Shown one piece after another: positions 34,255-42,351 of a stretch of 64,000 bases of DNA (positions are counted from its first letter, which is position 1; each line of letters starts with the position of its first letter). Position numbers and translations under genes: made by a program. The stretch lies in contig OZ244166.1 of assembly GCA_965216445.1 (NCBI GenBank), positions 248,001 to 312,000 on the forward strand, written 5' to 3'. The notes beneath the pieces were generated by a model. It was not told where the DNA came from. It did not search any database and saw nothing but the letters and a program-made list of their open reading frames with translations. The DNA is from MA-ANB-1 sp965216445 (lineage in GTDB: Bacteria > Actinomycetota > Acidimicrobiia > Spongiisociales > ZC4RG35).

Positions 34255-34269
34255 TAAGTTGGAACCGTG
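34255..34269 (+). promoter_or_regulatory. Leaderless -10 element before the small lipoprotein
   Basis: TAAGTT at 34255-34260, six bases, then GTG 34267. Confidence 0.55.
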
Positions 34270-34620
34270 AACTGGCGTGTTGTTGTGATCGGACTGTTAG
34301 TCGCCCTCTGTGCCTGTGGTCCTGCGGACAAGGAGTTCATCGCCGATGGCGCACTTGACTGTGGCGACGACTCAGAATGGACCGAACAAGGTTCGGTTCC
34401 CGAGGACACCGTCGGTCTTGGCTCGGAGCAGGCCGCCGTCGAGGCGTACCTCACGCCATTCATGGAACAACACGGTGGTGAGATCGTCACAGTGGATCTG
34501 AATACAGGTTCGCTTGTTTTGGAAAACCGCGACGTCGTGACGGGTTTTGCCGATGAGATGCCTGCCGGGGGTTGGCTGGTCCTCGCCGGGTCCGGTTGCG
34601 ACGGCTTCGATCGCGAGTGA
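34267..34620 (+). CDS. Small lipoprotein, hypothetical
   Basis: The 117-residue product has a short signal peptide with lipobox A-L-C-A-C (Cys17), then an acidic domain. Two further cysteines, in D-C-G-D-D near residue 37 and G-S-G-C-D-G near 112, could form a disulfide. No family is recognised. It starts at GTG behind a leaderless-type promoter and is convergent with the PPOX gene, 22 bases apart. Confidence 0.65.
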   Translation: MNWRVVVIGLLVALCACGPADKEFIADGALDCGDDSEWTEQGSVPEDTVGLGSEQAAVEAYLTPFMEQHGGEIVTVDLNTGSLVLENRDVVTGFADEMPAGGWLVLAGSGCDGFDRE

Positions 34621-34642
34621 CGGTGTTGCTAAAAGGCAGAAG

Positions 34643-35122
34643 CTAGCGACGCCAGCTGAGCAGTTCGCCTTCGCCGCCGCCGAGGAAGGTTCCGGGCATC
34701 ACTCTAAGCAACCACGGATCCAGACGAATCGCGGCGAAGTGTTCCGAATGGGGGCCGTCCCAGCCCGGAATCATGCTCGGGTCGTACCCGACGGGCTCAG
34801 GTGCGTTGACAAACAACTCCCAGACCAATTCTCGAGTTGGGATGTCAGTTAGGAGCTCAGCGTCGCACTCGGCGAGGCAGGTGTCATGGTTCGCTGCCCA
34901 GTAGTTGACCGATACGAACGGGTGAACACCAAGATGGCTGCGCTTGATTGGCGTCGGTGCCGTGGCAATCCATCCGACCAACTCCTGTCCGTCCCACTGC
35001 CACATCGGATGGAGGACACGTGACCTGGGACGACTGTTAGGAGCGACCGTGGCGACGTTTGCCCAAACTATGCGATGTGCCATCTCGACAAACGGTGGTG
35101 CGACCTGTGCGAGGTCTTGCAT
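34643..35122 (-). CDS. Pyridoxamine 5'-phosphate oxidase-like flavin/F420 protein
   Basis: The 159-residue protein begins at ATG 35122 after AGGAGG. It has the split-barrel PPOX pattern: W-A-N-V-A-T-V-A near residue 20, S-R-P-R-S-R-V-L-H-P-M-W near 29, I-K-R-S-H-L near 59 and P-F-V-S-V-N-Y-W near 67. In actinobacteria most such proteins bind FMN, F420 or heme rather than making pyridoxal phosphate. It is likely a cytoplasmic oxidoreductase of unknown substrate. Confidence 0.75.
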   Translation of the reverse strand: MQDLAQVAPPFVEMAHRIVWANVATVAPNSRPRSRVLHPMWQWDGQELVGWIATAPTPIKRSHLGVHPFVSVNYWAANHDTCLAECDAELLTDIPTRELVWELFVNAPEPVGYDPSMIPGWDGPHSEHFAAIRLDPWLLRVMPGTFLGGGEGELLSWRR

Positions 35123-35348
35123 GACGGTCCTCCTCTTCTTCGTCTAGGACCTTCCTACGGATCGTATCGCAGCTGTGGTCCGGACCCCCAAACGGAGAGG
35201 TCTGGAGGCCCGGTTGAGGTCGTTGTAGTGCCGTTGGGTGGCGAAAACCCCACCCCTAAGGGTGCTTTTGGCCGCTATTGGGGGTTTTGGGTTCTCGTCG
35301 ACGACGTGCCTCAGTACGTTTTCTCTTAGAAGACCGAAAGGACAAAAG

Positions 35349-35570
35349 GTGGATTCCGACCGAAGCACGAAACTTCAGGCAGAGGGCGTCTGGGATCGTT
35401 TCAAGGGCCATGCGCGCGAGACGTGGGGTGACCTCACCGACGACGAACTGGAGCAGGCCAAAGGAAACTGGGAACAGTTCGTCGGGACGGTCAAGGAAAA
35501 GACGGGAGAAGCTGCCGAAGCCATCGAGCGCAAGTTCGACGAGTGGACCGACGGCGATAGCGACTACTAA
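35349..35570 (+). CDS. csbD: CsbD family stress protein
   Basis: The 73-residue product starts at GTG 35349 after AAAGGA. It has the CsbD pattern: W-D-R-F-K-G-H-A-R-E-T-W-G-D-L-T-D-D-E-L near residues 13-32 and G-N-W-E-Q-F-V-G-T-V-K-E-K-T-G near 37-51, with an acidic, helical C-terminus. CsbD is part of the general stress response in Bacillus, but its molecular role is unknown. A partial copy of its 3' half occurs at 37752-37812 next to a decayed attachment site. A terminator hairpin follows at 35596. Confidence 0.85.
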   Translation: MDSDRSTKLQAEGVWDRFKGHARETWGDLTDDELEQAKGNWEQFVGTVKEKTGEAAEAIERKFDEWTDGDSDY

Positions 35571-35595
35571 GTCGACACCTGTCTTTACAGCGCGG

Positions 35596-35619
35596 AGGGG
35601 CAGTCATCAGGCTGCCCCT
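35596..35619 (+). terminator. Intrinsic terminator
   Basis: AGGGGCAG (35596-35603) and CTGCCCCT (35612-35619) form a perfect 8-bp stem around an 8-base loop, 26 bases after the csbD stop. Confidence 0.75.
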
Positions 35620-35708
35620 TCTGGTGTGTTCGGACCAAAACATTGAGCCGACGCAAAGGCCGGTAAGGGCGAGCCCGGGACGGATACTTTCCATTCTCCG
35701 CGGGTGGC

Positions 35709-36656
35709 TTAGCCGGCGGTCCTGAATTGCTCCGATAGTTGTTGAAGCAGAGTTCGGAGTTCGGGAGGCTCTGCTTGGCGTACTCTCGCATTCAGAGAGG
35801 CGAGAAACATGACTGGCCAGCTGAGGTCGTCAGTGTCCATCTCGATGCGGGTGGTGTTGGGTCCTTCGGTGCTGGCTGTTCCCCAATTCTCGAGTGTGCG
35901 TTGGACCGTTTGGAGGGGTGCTTCGACGACGACTTCGACGTGATAGGTAGTGGGGATGGAGGCGATGGACCGGGTTACGTAGGTGGCGGGGTCGGGAGCG
36001 GGGAGTGCCCTAGGTTCGAAGTAGCGTCCCGTTGGTTGGGGCTCGGTGATGCGGTCGAGTCTGAAAGTGCGCCAGTCGGAGCGGTCGAGATCCCATGCGA
36101 CGAGGTACCAGCGTCGGCGAATTGGCACGACATGGTGCGGCTCGACGTGACGTTCACCAGCGGCTTTGGAGTAGGTCTGGTAGGCGAACCGGAGTCGGAC
36201 ATGGTCGCGGCTTGACCGGGCCAGTGTGGTCAGCGTGTCGAGGGCGACGTCGTCGAACTGACCGTTGGGGCCACTGACCGCCGTAGCCAGGGCCTCGGTT
36301 TCGCTCCTCAGCGGCGGCGGGAGGAGTTGGGCGATTTTGACCAGGGCGCCAATGGCCGCGTCGGCGATTCCGCCTATCCGTTGGCCGGCAGCAGTGCGCA
36401 GCCCGATCGCCGCGGCGACCGCTTCATCGTTGCTGAGCAACAGTGGCGGGAGGCGGCCGCCCGGTCCGAGTTGGTATCCGCCGCCGAGTCCTCTCGTGGC
36501 TTCGACTGGGTAGCCGAGCTCGCGCAGACGTTCAACGTCTCTACGCACCGTTCGCTCGCTGACATCGAGCTTTGCAGCGAGCTCTTCACCTCTCCAGTGA
36601 TGTCGAATCTGGAGGAGGGCGAGAAGTTCGAGCATCCGTGCTCCAGTGCTTGCCAT
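35709..36656 (-). CDS. HTH-WYL transcriptional regulator
   Basis: The 315-residue regulator from ATG 36656 has an N-terminal winged helix (residues 1-58; L-A-A-K-L-D-V-S-E-R-T-V-R-R-D-V-E-R-L is the recognition helix). The WYL domain (about 140-225) carries V-V-P-I-R-R-R-W-Y-L-V-A-W-D, and a C-terminal WCX-type region follows. WYL domains bind ligands such as nucleotides or single-stranded DNA. The upstream extension to 36755 lies in the intergenic region. It is divergent from the epoxide-hydrolase-like gene at 36743, which it probably controls; this is inferred from arrangement. Confidence 0.85.
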   Translation of the reverse strand: MASTGARMLELLALLQIRHHWRGEELAAKLDVSERTVRRDVERLRELGYPVEATRGLGGGYQLGPGGRLPPLLLSNDEAVAAAIGLRTAAGQRIGGIADAAIGALVKIAQLLPPPLRSETEALATAVSGPNGQFDDVALDTLTTLARSSRDHVRLRFAYQTYSKAAGERHVEPHHVVPIRRRWYLVAWDLDRSDWRTFRLDRITEPQPTGRYFEPRALPAPDPATYVTRSIASIPTTYHVEVVVEAPLQTVQRTLENWGTASTEGPNTTRIEMDTDDLSWPVMFLASLNARVRQAEPPELRTLLQQLSEQFRTAG

Positions 36657-36742
36657 TCTTCTGAGAATAGCCCGAATAACGGACAGAAACTGGCCTGAAC
36701 TACTCGTATGTTCTGACAGTCCAGACGAAAAGGAGAAACGAA

Positions 36743-37702
36743 ATGCCCTATCCAACCGACTTTCCCAAGTCCACGATGATTCAGGTCAACGGTGTGGAAC
36801 TCGAAGTCTTCGAAGCGGGCCAAGAAAACGTTGGCAAACCCATTGTGCTTTGCCACGGCTGGCCCGAGCTTGCATATTCATGGCGTCATCAGATCCCCGC
36901 CCTTGCCACGGCTGGCTACCACGTCATCGTCCCGAACCAGCGGGGTTACGGCAGATCATCTCGCCCGACCAGGGTCACCGACTACGACATCGAACATCTG
37001 GCCGGTGACCTCGTCGCTCTCCTCGATCACTATGGATATCAAGACGCGATTTTCATCGGTCATGACTGGGGGGCAAATGTCGTATGGGGAATGACGCTCT
37101 TGCATCCAAACCGTGTCAACCAGATAATCAACTTGAGCCTGCCCTATCAACAGCGTGGAGAGCAACCGTGGATCGAGTGGATGGAGGCAACGTTTGGAGG
37201 GGACTTCTACTTCGTCCACTTCAATCGACAGCCCGGCGTTGCCGACGCCATTCTTGACGAGAACACCTCGCAGTTCCTCCGCAACCTCTACCGGAAGAAC
37301 TTGCCTGTCGTAGAACCTGAACCAGGGATGGCGATGATCAACCTCGCTGAGACCGAAACTCCGCTTGGTGAGCCGCTGATGAGCGACGGCGAACTGGCTG
37401 TCTTCGTCTCCGCCTTCGAGTCAACTGGATTCACGCCCAGTATCAATTGGTACAGAAACCTGGATCTCAACTGGCACCTGCTCGCCAGCGTGGACCCCAT
37501 CATCCAGCAGCCTGCCCTCATGATCTACGGCGACCGGGATCTGGTGGCGAGGTCCGAGAACCTGACAGAGTTCGTACCCAACGTAGAGGTGGTCACCCTT
37601 GACTGCGGTCATTGGATCCAGGAAGAGAAGCCGGAAGAAACAAACCAAGCGATTTTGACCTGGCTGAAGCAGCAAGCTGCGAACTACCGCACCGGCAACT
37701 GA
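36743..37702 (+). CDS. Alpha/beta hydrolase, epoxide-hydrolase-like
   Basis: The 319-residue enzyme starts at ATG 36743 after AAGGAG. It has oxyanion H-G-W-P-E near residue 39, N-Q-R-G-Y-G-R-S near 66, a nucleophile elbow G-H-D-W-G-A near 109 with catalytic Asp, cap-domain tyrosines, an acid D-R-D-L near 258 and a closing C-G-H-W-I-Q-E-E-K-P-E near 287 with the catalytic His. The pattern fits soluble epoxide hydrolases. It is expressed divergently from the WYL regulator. The next feature is a decayed tRNA-Ile attachment copy four bases after the stop. Confidence 0.9.
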   Translation: MPYPTDFPKSTMIQVNGVELEVFEAGQENVGKPIVLCHGWPELAYSWRHQIPALATAGYHVIVPNQRGYGRSSRPTRVTDYDIEHLAGDLVALLDHYGYQDAIFIGHDWGANVVWGMTLLHPNRVNQIINLSLPYQQRGEQPWIEWMEATFGGDFYFVHFNRQPGVADAILDENTSQFLRNLYRKNLPVVEPEPGMAMINLAETETPLGEPLMSDGELAVFVSAFESTGFTPSINWYRNLDLNWHLLASVDPIIQQPALMIYGDRDLVARSENLTEFVPNVEVVTLDCGHWIQEEKPEETNQAILTWLKQQAANYRTGN

Positions 37703-37705
37703 GTT

Positions 37706-37753
37706 GTGCGCCCACGTGGACTGACCACGGACCTCATCCTGATCGGGGATGCG
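37706..37753 (-). repeat. Decayed copy of the tRNA-Ile 3' part (old attachment site)
   Basis: The stretch matches 43773-43821 with a few substitutions and a two-base deletion in the T-arm. It keeps GCCCACGTGGAC, ACCACGGACCTCATCCT and GGGATGCG. It lies in the same orientation as the copies at 39109 and 43772, so it marks the outer end of an older insertion. Confidence 0.75.
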
Positions 37754-37812
37754 GTCAAGGTAGGCAGCGGAGAAGCCGGCGAAGCCATGAAGCGAAAGTT
37801 CGACGAGTGGAC
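37752..37812 (+). pseudogene. csbD 3' fragment
   Basis: The stretch encodes G-E-A-G-E-A-M-K-R-K-F-D-E-W-T, matching the C-terminal end of the CsbD protein at 35349-35570 (G-E-A-A-E-A-I-E-R-K-F-D-E-W-T). It is joined directly to the attachment-site remnant and has no start or 5' half. Confidence 0.7.
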
Positions 37813-37871
37813 AGGACACCCGGTGGCCGTTGCCTCACCGACTTTGCACGCGCGATTGGTAGCGTGTTTGC

Positions 37872-38297
37872 GTGATTGGTCGTTGGGTAAGGCGCATGTT
37901 TTCCCGCAAGCCCCGGGGAAGCGCCTCGCAATCAGAGTGGGATGCGATCTCCACCAGGGTGCAGACTGAGACAGCGACCCGCAAGACCGCTGTTGAGCCG
38001 CACCGTGAGCTGGCAGATACAGTTTCCGCGATCCTCTTCGCACACGATCCCATCGGGATCAACTTCGAAGAGAACACGGACGAGTACGACGCTGAAGCTG
38101 AGAGCATCGTGCTGAGACTCGCAGCCGATCAGGCGATCGACTCAGCTGCCAGCGTTGAAGTGATCGTTCATGGAGAGTTCGTCCGCTGGTTCAATGCGGA
38201 GTTAGCCGGACCACGCGATCGATACAGAGACATCGCCCATGAGATATGGGACTTGTGGTCGGGAGCTCAGAACCGCGGCTCTTCGGGCCGCCCGTGA
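37872..38297 (+). CDS. Hypothetical protein with DPIGINFEENTDEYD motif
   Basis: The 141-residue protein starts at GTG 37872 and has a basic N-terminus. The middle has H-D-P-I-G-I-N-F-E-E-N-T-D-E-Y-D-A-E near residues 59-76, a pattern I recall in small uncharacterised proteins of about 100-150 residues in several phyla. The C-terminus is helical, with R-W-F-N-A-E-L and a final Gly/Arg-rich tail. No enzyme signature is seen. It lies between two attachment-site copies and so may be cargo of an old insertion. Confidence 0.55.
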   Translation: MIGRWVRRMFSRKPRGSASQSEWDAISTRVQTETATRKTAVEPHRELADTVSAILFAHDPIGINFEENTDEYDAEAESIVLRLAADQAIDSAASVEVIVHGEFVRWFNAELAGPRDRYRDIAHEIWDLWSGAQNRGSSGRP

Positions 38298-38596
38298 CGC
38301 TCACTCACAGTTTGACCTCGCGCATCACGTCGGCACCGGGCCAGGCAATATGCGGAAGCACGTCCTCATTTGAATCACTCACCTCCGCCGATCCGCTCGT
38401 TGTAGGAGAAGCGTTGGTGCCGTAGTTATCCGGGCGTACGGACTATCTGGGCCGTAGCTCGCTTGCACACAGTGTTTAGGTCTCACAGTGCTCCCGACGG
38501 AACGTGGGAGCTTTGATCAGCAGGTGTCATAGGTTCGCTTGCCTTCTTTGTCTCCGCCTAGGTAGCTTTGGGTAATGCGGCTGGGAGCTCCGACGG
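38298..38596. other. Intergenic stretch in the island
   Basis: No gene, RNA or clear repeat is seen. It presumably contains the promoter of the next gene near its right end. Confidence 0.4.
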
Positions 38597-39094
38597 TTGA
38601 TCGATACTGACACGTTTCTGCTCCTCGGAACTGTGGCGGTAAGTCTGGCTGGCTTTGCATCGCTCCTCTATTCGATGCAGACCGACCAGCCTTCTCGGTT
38701 GTTCTCCTGGAGAGTGCGCTACATCGTCACCGGCGCGCTGTCCATGGCAATCGCATCCTTCGTCGTGGTTGGGATCGCCCAGTTCACTGACGACGAGAGC
38801 TTGATCGTCCGGCTGGCAATGATCCTCCTTCTCCTGGTCAGTCTTGGCATGTCTTGGTCTTGGCGAAGCCTGAGAGACAAGGACATCTTCAGAAGCCGGG
38901 CCGAAATCGTTCCATGGGTAGCGGGGAACGTGCTCAGCGACGCTGTCATCATCTTGAACATCTTCCTGGCCTCGGCGGCTTTGACGGTGGCACTATGGGT
39001 TTGGCTCGTCATCGCGCCCACCACGATCTTCATCAACGTGGTTTCAACGATCTACTCACCGCCAGGGCGCAACGAAGAGCCCCACGAGTCCTAG
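38597..39094 (+). CDS. Small four-helix membrane protein, hypothetical
   Basis: The 165-residue product starts at TTG 38597 with a GGGAG about ten bases upstream. It has four hydrophobic segments (about residues 7-26, 43-64, 72-90 and 113-150) and a short polar tail. No family is recognised. It ends 15 bases before the attachment copy at 39109, within the older insertion bounded by 37706 and 39159. Confidence 0.5.
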   Translation: MIDTDTFLLLGTVAVSLAGFASLLYSMQTDQPSRLFSWRVRYIVTGALSMAIASFVVVGIAQFTDDESLIVRLAMILLLLVSLGMSWSWRSLRDKDIFRSRAEIVPWVAGNVLSDAVIILNIFLASAALTVALWVWLVIAPTTIFINVVSTIYSPPGRNEEPHES

Positions 39095-39108
39095 CTGGGA
39101 GTTTGGTG

Positions 39109-39159
39109 GTGGGCCCACGTGGACTTGAACCACGGACCTCATCCTTATCAGGGATGCGC
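39109..39159 (-). repeat. Distal attachment site, 51-bp copy of the tRNA-Ile 3' part
   Basis: The 51 bases are identical to 43772-43822, covering the acceptor 3' strand, T-arm, variable loop and anticodon arm of tRNA-Ile. Identity stops at 39160. Flanking GTTTGG is shared on the left as well. This is the classic footprint left by a tRNA-targeting tyrosine recombinase. Confidence 0.9.
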
Positions 39160-39629
39160 GCGTAGCACTTTGTTGACCTATTGACCTGGGCATTCACATC
39201 ACCCGCTGTCAGCTGTGTCACATCTGTGGCACACAACCGTGAACTCAACGGGTGCCGACACATTGAGTCATTCATGCTACGAAGTGCTTCTCTCTGGGCC
39301 CGATCCGTGGGCTCAATCTCCCCGATCACAATCACGGCTCGCGTCCGTGGCGAAACCAGCAAAGAGCCGACCGGATCGGTTGCTGACCTACGCGGTCGCT
39401 CATCATACGAGGTTGACCTGACCCGAATTGAACCAGGCGATTGGGTTCATGCGTCGATGACACCTCACAACAATGGCACCGTATTCTTCGATTCCGGGAA
39501 GCGCGTTTCCGGGGGGCAAACACTGGCGGAGGCCTCGCAGAAGGCAAGAGCGGTGCCCAAGACGATCTGCCGCGACATACGCCCGCAACCGGACACAAAT
39601 GAGGTGAAGACGAGCCTGGAGAAGGATTG
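39160..39629. other. Element left flank without a convincing gene
   Basis: An open frame at 39181-39630 (149 codons) exists, but it has no ribosome binding site, no recognisable domain and an unlikely composition at its start. An imperfect inverted repeat GTGTCACA/TGGCACAC lies near 39214-39233. It may bind a recombinase or regulator. Confidence 0.4.
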
Positions 39630-40901
39630 ATGTCAGAGAGAAAGTCACTTTTCGTATCGCTTGCCCTGTCGCTGACACTGGTTCTGCTAGCGACCGCGCC
39701 TGCTATTGGATTTTCCTCCACAGCTGGAAGCTCATCTGCCGGCGTCGACCTGCCCGACGTAGGGTCACCCCGAATTGCCGACTCGGTGAGTGACGCGGAA
39801 CTGGAGGACCTTCAAACAATCGCCAATCAGAAGGGGGTGTCCATACAGGCCGCTATTGATCGTTATGCGTGGAATGACAACTTCGCCTTAGCAGTGTCGA
39901 TGATCCGTGAAGCCTCTCCCGAGGCGTTTGCAGGAGCGGAGATCGTCGACGGGGATCATGCATGGGTCGCATTCTCTGAGGGCGCACCAGATGCTGCGCT
40001 AGAGATTGTCGACGAATTCAGCAATGCTCACAAAGGCGTATCGGTCGAAGTCCGTGACAATCTGGGGTTTACGGAAGGAGGGCTTCTAAAGGCGATCGAA
40101 GCTGTTCACTTCGCAGTGTTGGCGAGACCTGAGGTGACTAATGCATCCACTGGCTTTGACTACTCGACAGGCCGATTGACCAGCATTGTTCTCATAAGTA
40201 GCAGTCTGCCTGATTCAGTTCTCGACGATATTCGAATGGTCGGGACCGAGAAGCTCGATGACGCAGGGCTAGAAGAGGTCCTGGACCACATCACGATATC
40301 CGTGGTCCGCTTTAATGGTCCGGTTCTTGGCGCCGATACGAGCAACACTGAGCACTTGGGAGGCGAAAAACTTAGTACGTGTACCTCGGGGTTCGGTACC
40401 AAGACGGCCGCAGGGGTCAGAGGAATCTCCACCGCTGGACATTGCGGAAACTCTCAGTCCGACGACGGCGAGAGCCTGGACTTGGAGGGGGAGTATGAAG
40501 GCACGCACGGTGACTTCCAATGGCACACCGGCGACGACACTCACCGTGATGACTTCTATTCTGGCAACACGACGACGCTCGAGGTCAACAAACGCGACGT
40601 TTCTGCCGTCGGAGCCCCGGTCGTGAACGCCCCACTGTGTAAGAATGGAAAAACAACCTACAAGTATTGCGAAGAAGTACGGAGGCTCAACATCTGCTTT
40701 GGGGGTGAATGCAACCTCATTGAAATGGACACAAGGTCGGTTCAAGGTGGTGATAGCGGCGGCCCCGTATTCTATAACAATACTGCTTATGGTCTCGTCA
40801 AAGGTTGGCATTACGCGCCATTCTGGCCAGCAGATCGAGACCTGTACTCCCGAGCCGATCGCATCGACAACGCTCTTAATACTTTCATAGCTACGAGCTG
40901 A
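39630..40901 (+). CDS. Secreted trypsin-like serine protease (S1, streptogrisin-like)
   Basis: The 423-residue preproprotein starts at ATG 39630 after GGAGAAGG. A signal peptide (residues 1-28) is followed by a pro-region of about 200 residues. The chymotrypsin-fold domain has His271 in S-T-A-G-H-C-G, a probable Asp in G-D-F-Q-W-H near 295, and Ser376 in Q-G-G-D-S-G-G-P-V-F. Six cysteines could form three disulfides, including C251-C272. The pro-region plus compact protease resembles actinobacterial streptogrisins and alpha-lytic protease. It is the main cargo of the tRNA-Ile element. Confidence 0.85.
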   Translation: MSERKSLFVSLALSLTLVLLATAPAIGFSSTAGSSSAGVDLPDVGSPRIADSVSDAELEDLQTIANQKGVSIQAAIDRYAWNDNFALAVSMIREASPEAFAGAEIVDGDHAWVAFSEGAPDAALEIVDEFSNAHKGVSVEVRDNLGFTEGGLLKAIEAVHFAVLARPEVTNASTGFDYSTGRLTSIVLISSSLPDSVLDDIRMVGTEKLDDAGLEEVLDHITISVVRFNGPVLGADTSNTEHLGGEKLSTCTSGFGTKTAAGVRGISTAGHCGNSQSDDGESLDLEGEYEGTHGDFQWHTGDDTHRDDFYSGNTTTLEVNKRDVSAVGAPVVNAPLCKNGKTTYKYCEEVRRLNICFGGECNLIEMDTRSVQGGDSGGPVFYNNTAYGLVKGWHYAPFWPADRDLYSRADRIDNALNTFIATS

Positions 40902-40998
40902 TCCAGGAGCCTACGCTTACCTAGAGTATGCAGATCTGGATCCGAATCCGAACAGGCGACGGCTCGGTCAGCACCCAGTCGCCAGGTCAATTCCATCT

Positions 40999-41538
40999 AT
41001 GAGGGTGGGTGGCTTCAGCAAGGTTGACATGCCGCCCACCACTGGATTCGGCAGGCCGAGCGAATCCGTCAACCAGTCAAGGCCAGCATATCGTTTGCTA
41101 GCGAGATGGCTGGTCATCGCCGCGTTGGCCGCGGTCCTCGTGTCTTGTTCGGGAGACGGCCGCATCGACGGTCCGGTGTTGATGTCGCCTCGGCCTCCCC
41201 TCTTCGGAGGCGGCGGAATGACTGCCGAAATCAGGGGAACCATAGTGTTCGATGGGGATTCAGGGTGCATCTTCCTCGAATCCGAAGAAGGAGCGCGATC
41301 GGCAGTGGTCTGGCCAGCCGGAGCTTCTTGGCGTGCTGAACCCCCTACTGTCGAGCTGCAGGGCCAACTCTTGGAGTCTGGCATGATTGTTGAGGGTGTA
41401 GGCGGCGCCCTCCATCATGAACAAGTTGAGGAGTTTGCCGGTAGGGCCGTTGCCGATGCTGCACAAGCATGTGCTGGACCTGCTGGGGAGGTTGCCTTCT
41501 TCAACTTGGGCAGTGAAGTCAGCGCTCACACTGACTGA
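40999..41538 (+). CDS. Putative lipoprotein, hypothetical
   Basis: A hydrophobic segment W-L-V-I-A-A-L-A-A-V-L-V ends in lipobox L-V-S-C, followed by S-G-D-G and a beta-rich domain of about 100 residues with two further cysteines. The GTG or ATG start is uncertain: 40999 gives 179 residues with an unusually long N-terminus, whereas ATG 41029 or TTG 41094 would place the lipobox closer to the start. No family recognised. It follows the protease by 97 bases on the same strand. Confidence 0.5.
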   Translation: MRVGGFSKVDMPPTTGFGRPSESVNQSRPAYRLLARWLVIAALAAVLVSCSGDGRIDGPVLMSPRPPLFGGGGMTAEIRGTIVFDGDSGCIFLESEEGARSAVVWPAGASWRAEPPTVELQGQLLESGMIVEGVGGALHHEQVEEFAGRAVADAAQACAGPAGEVAFFNLGSEVSAHTD

Positions 41539-42086
41539 CGAGTCCGCCCTCGCTGGTGTTGGGGTCGCGTCCGAGGGCGTGCTTGAACAATCATTTCGAG
41601 CACCCTCGTCGAACTCCCTGGCTTCGGCCGGGATGACATCAGGCCTAACTGATAGGCGGCAACACCCACGTCACTAACGTTGCCTGAACCGAGTTGCACT
41701 GGTGCCGCAATGGAGAGTGTCATTCGCGTGCGCCGGCTAGGAGGCGCCCCGTCGAGCTGGCCGGGATGAACTCGAATAGCCAGCCCGCCAGGACAAGCAA
41801 CGTTGCCAGGGTACAGGTTGAGACACGGGTCATCGTCGGCTGGTGTTTCGACAAAACTGCTCACGCGGCGATGCAGGGCCAAAGGCGTGATTGCTGGTGC
41901 CAGGTACACCGATTCGGCAGCCACTCCAGACATGCCTCATTCGACCGCCCGAAGGGTCGTTGGGTCTGTCGATTCGTATTCTACGTTCTCGTCGGCAACC
42001 CTTCCGTTTCGATAGTCTGGCGATACGTCCGCCTCTGTGGCTACCCCTACTAAGCGGTGGCTGGGAGTGCGCTTCCGGCGCTCCGA
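41539..42086. other. No gene seen
   Basis: Several overlapping short frames exist on both strands but none has a start signal, motif or plausible composition. The region may be decayed sequence within the element. Confidence 0.4.
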
Positions 42087-42341
42087 TTAAGGCCACACTC
42101 CCAACTTGGTTTCCGACACCAAAGTGCCGCTGGTGTCAAAATACGAACACGTGAAGCCGTCTTGCAACGACCAATCGGCCTCTACCGATACCCCAGGAGT
42201 GGAAGCAACGGGGGCACCAGGATCGTCCGCAGAGCATTCGGTCAGAGCCGCTTCGATCCCGATGTTCCAGTAGAGAGCGAAGCCGATGCCAATCAGGACG
42301 ATGCCCGAGGCGATAGCCACTTTTGGCTTCAGGAGTGCCAT
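42087..42341 (-). CDS. Small single-span membrane protein
   Basis: The 84-residue protein starts at ATG 42341 (M-A-L-L-K-P-K-V-A-I-A). It has one membrane helix (about residues 8-27) and an outside tail with two cysteines that could pair. A longer frame to 42428 overlaps the upstream gene's 3' end and lacks support. It lies directly downstream of the truncated secreted protein gene, perhaps in the same transcript. Function unknown. Confidence 0.5.
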   Translation of the reverse strand: MALLKPKVAIASGIVLIGIGFALYWNIGIEAALTECSADDPGAPVASTPGVSVEADWSLQDGFTCSYFDTSGTLVSETKLGVWP

Positions 42342-42351
42342 GCTTCTGACT

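Noticed and set aside
39181..39630. 149-codon gene at the left end of the element
   Set aside because: No ribosome binding site, no domain, and the frame starts in sequence next to the attachment site.
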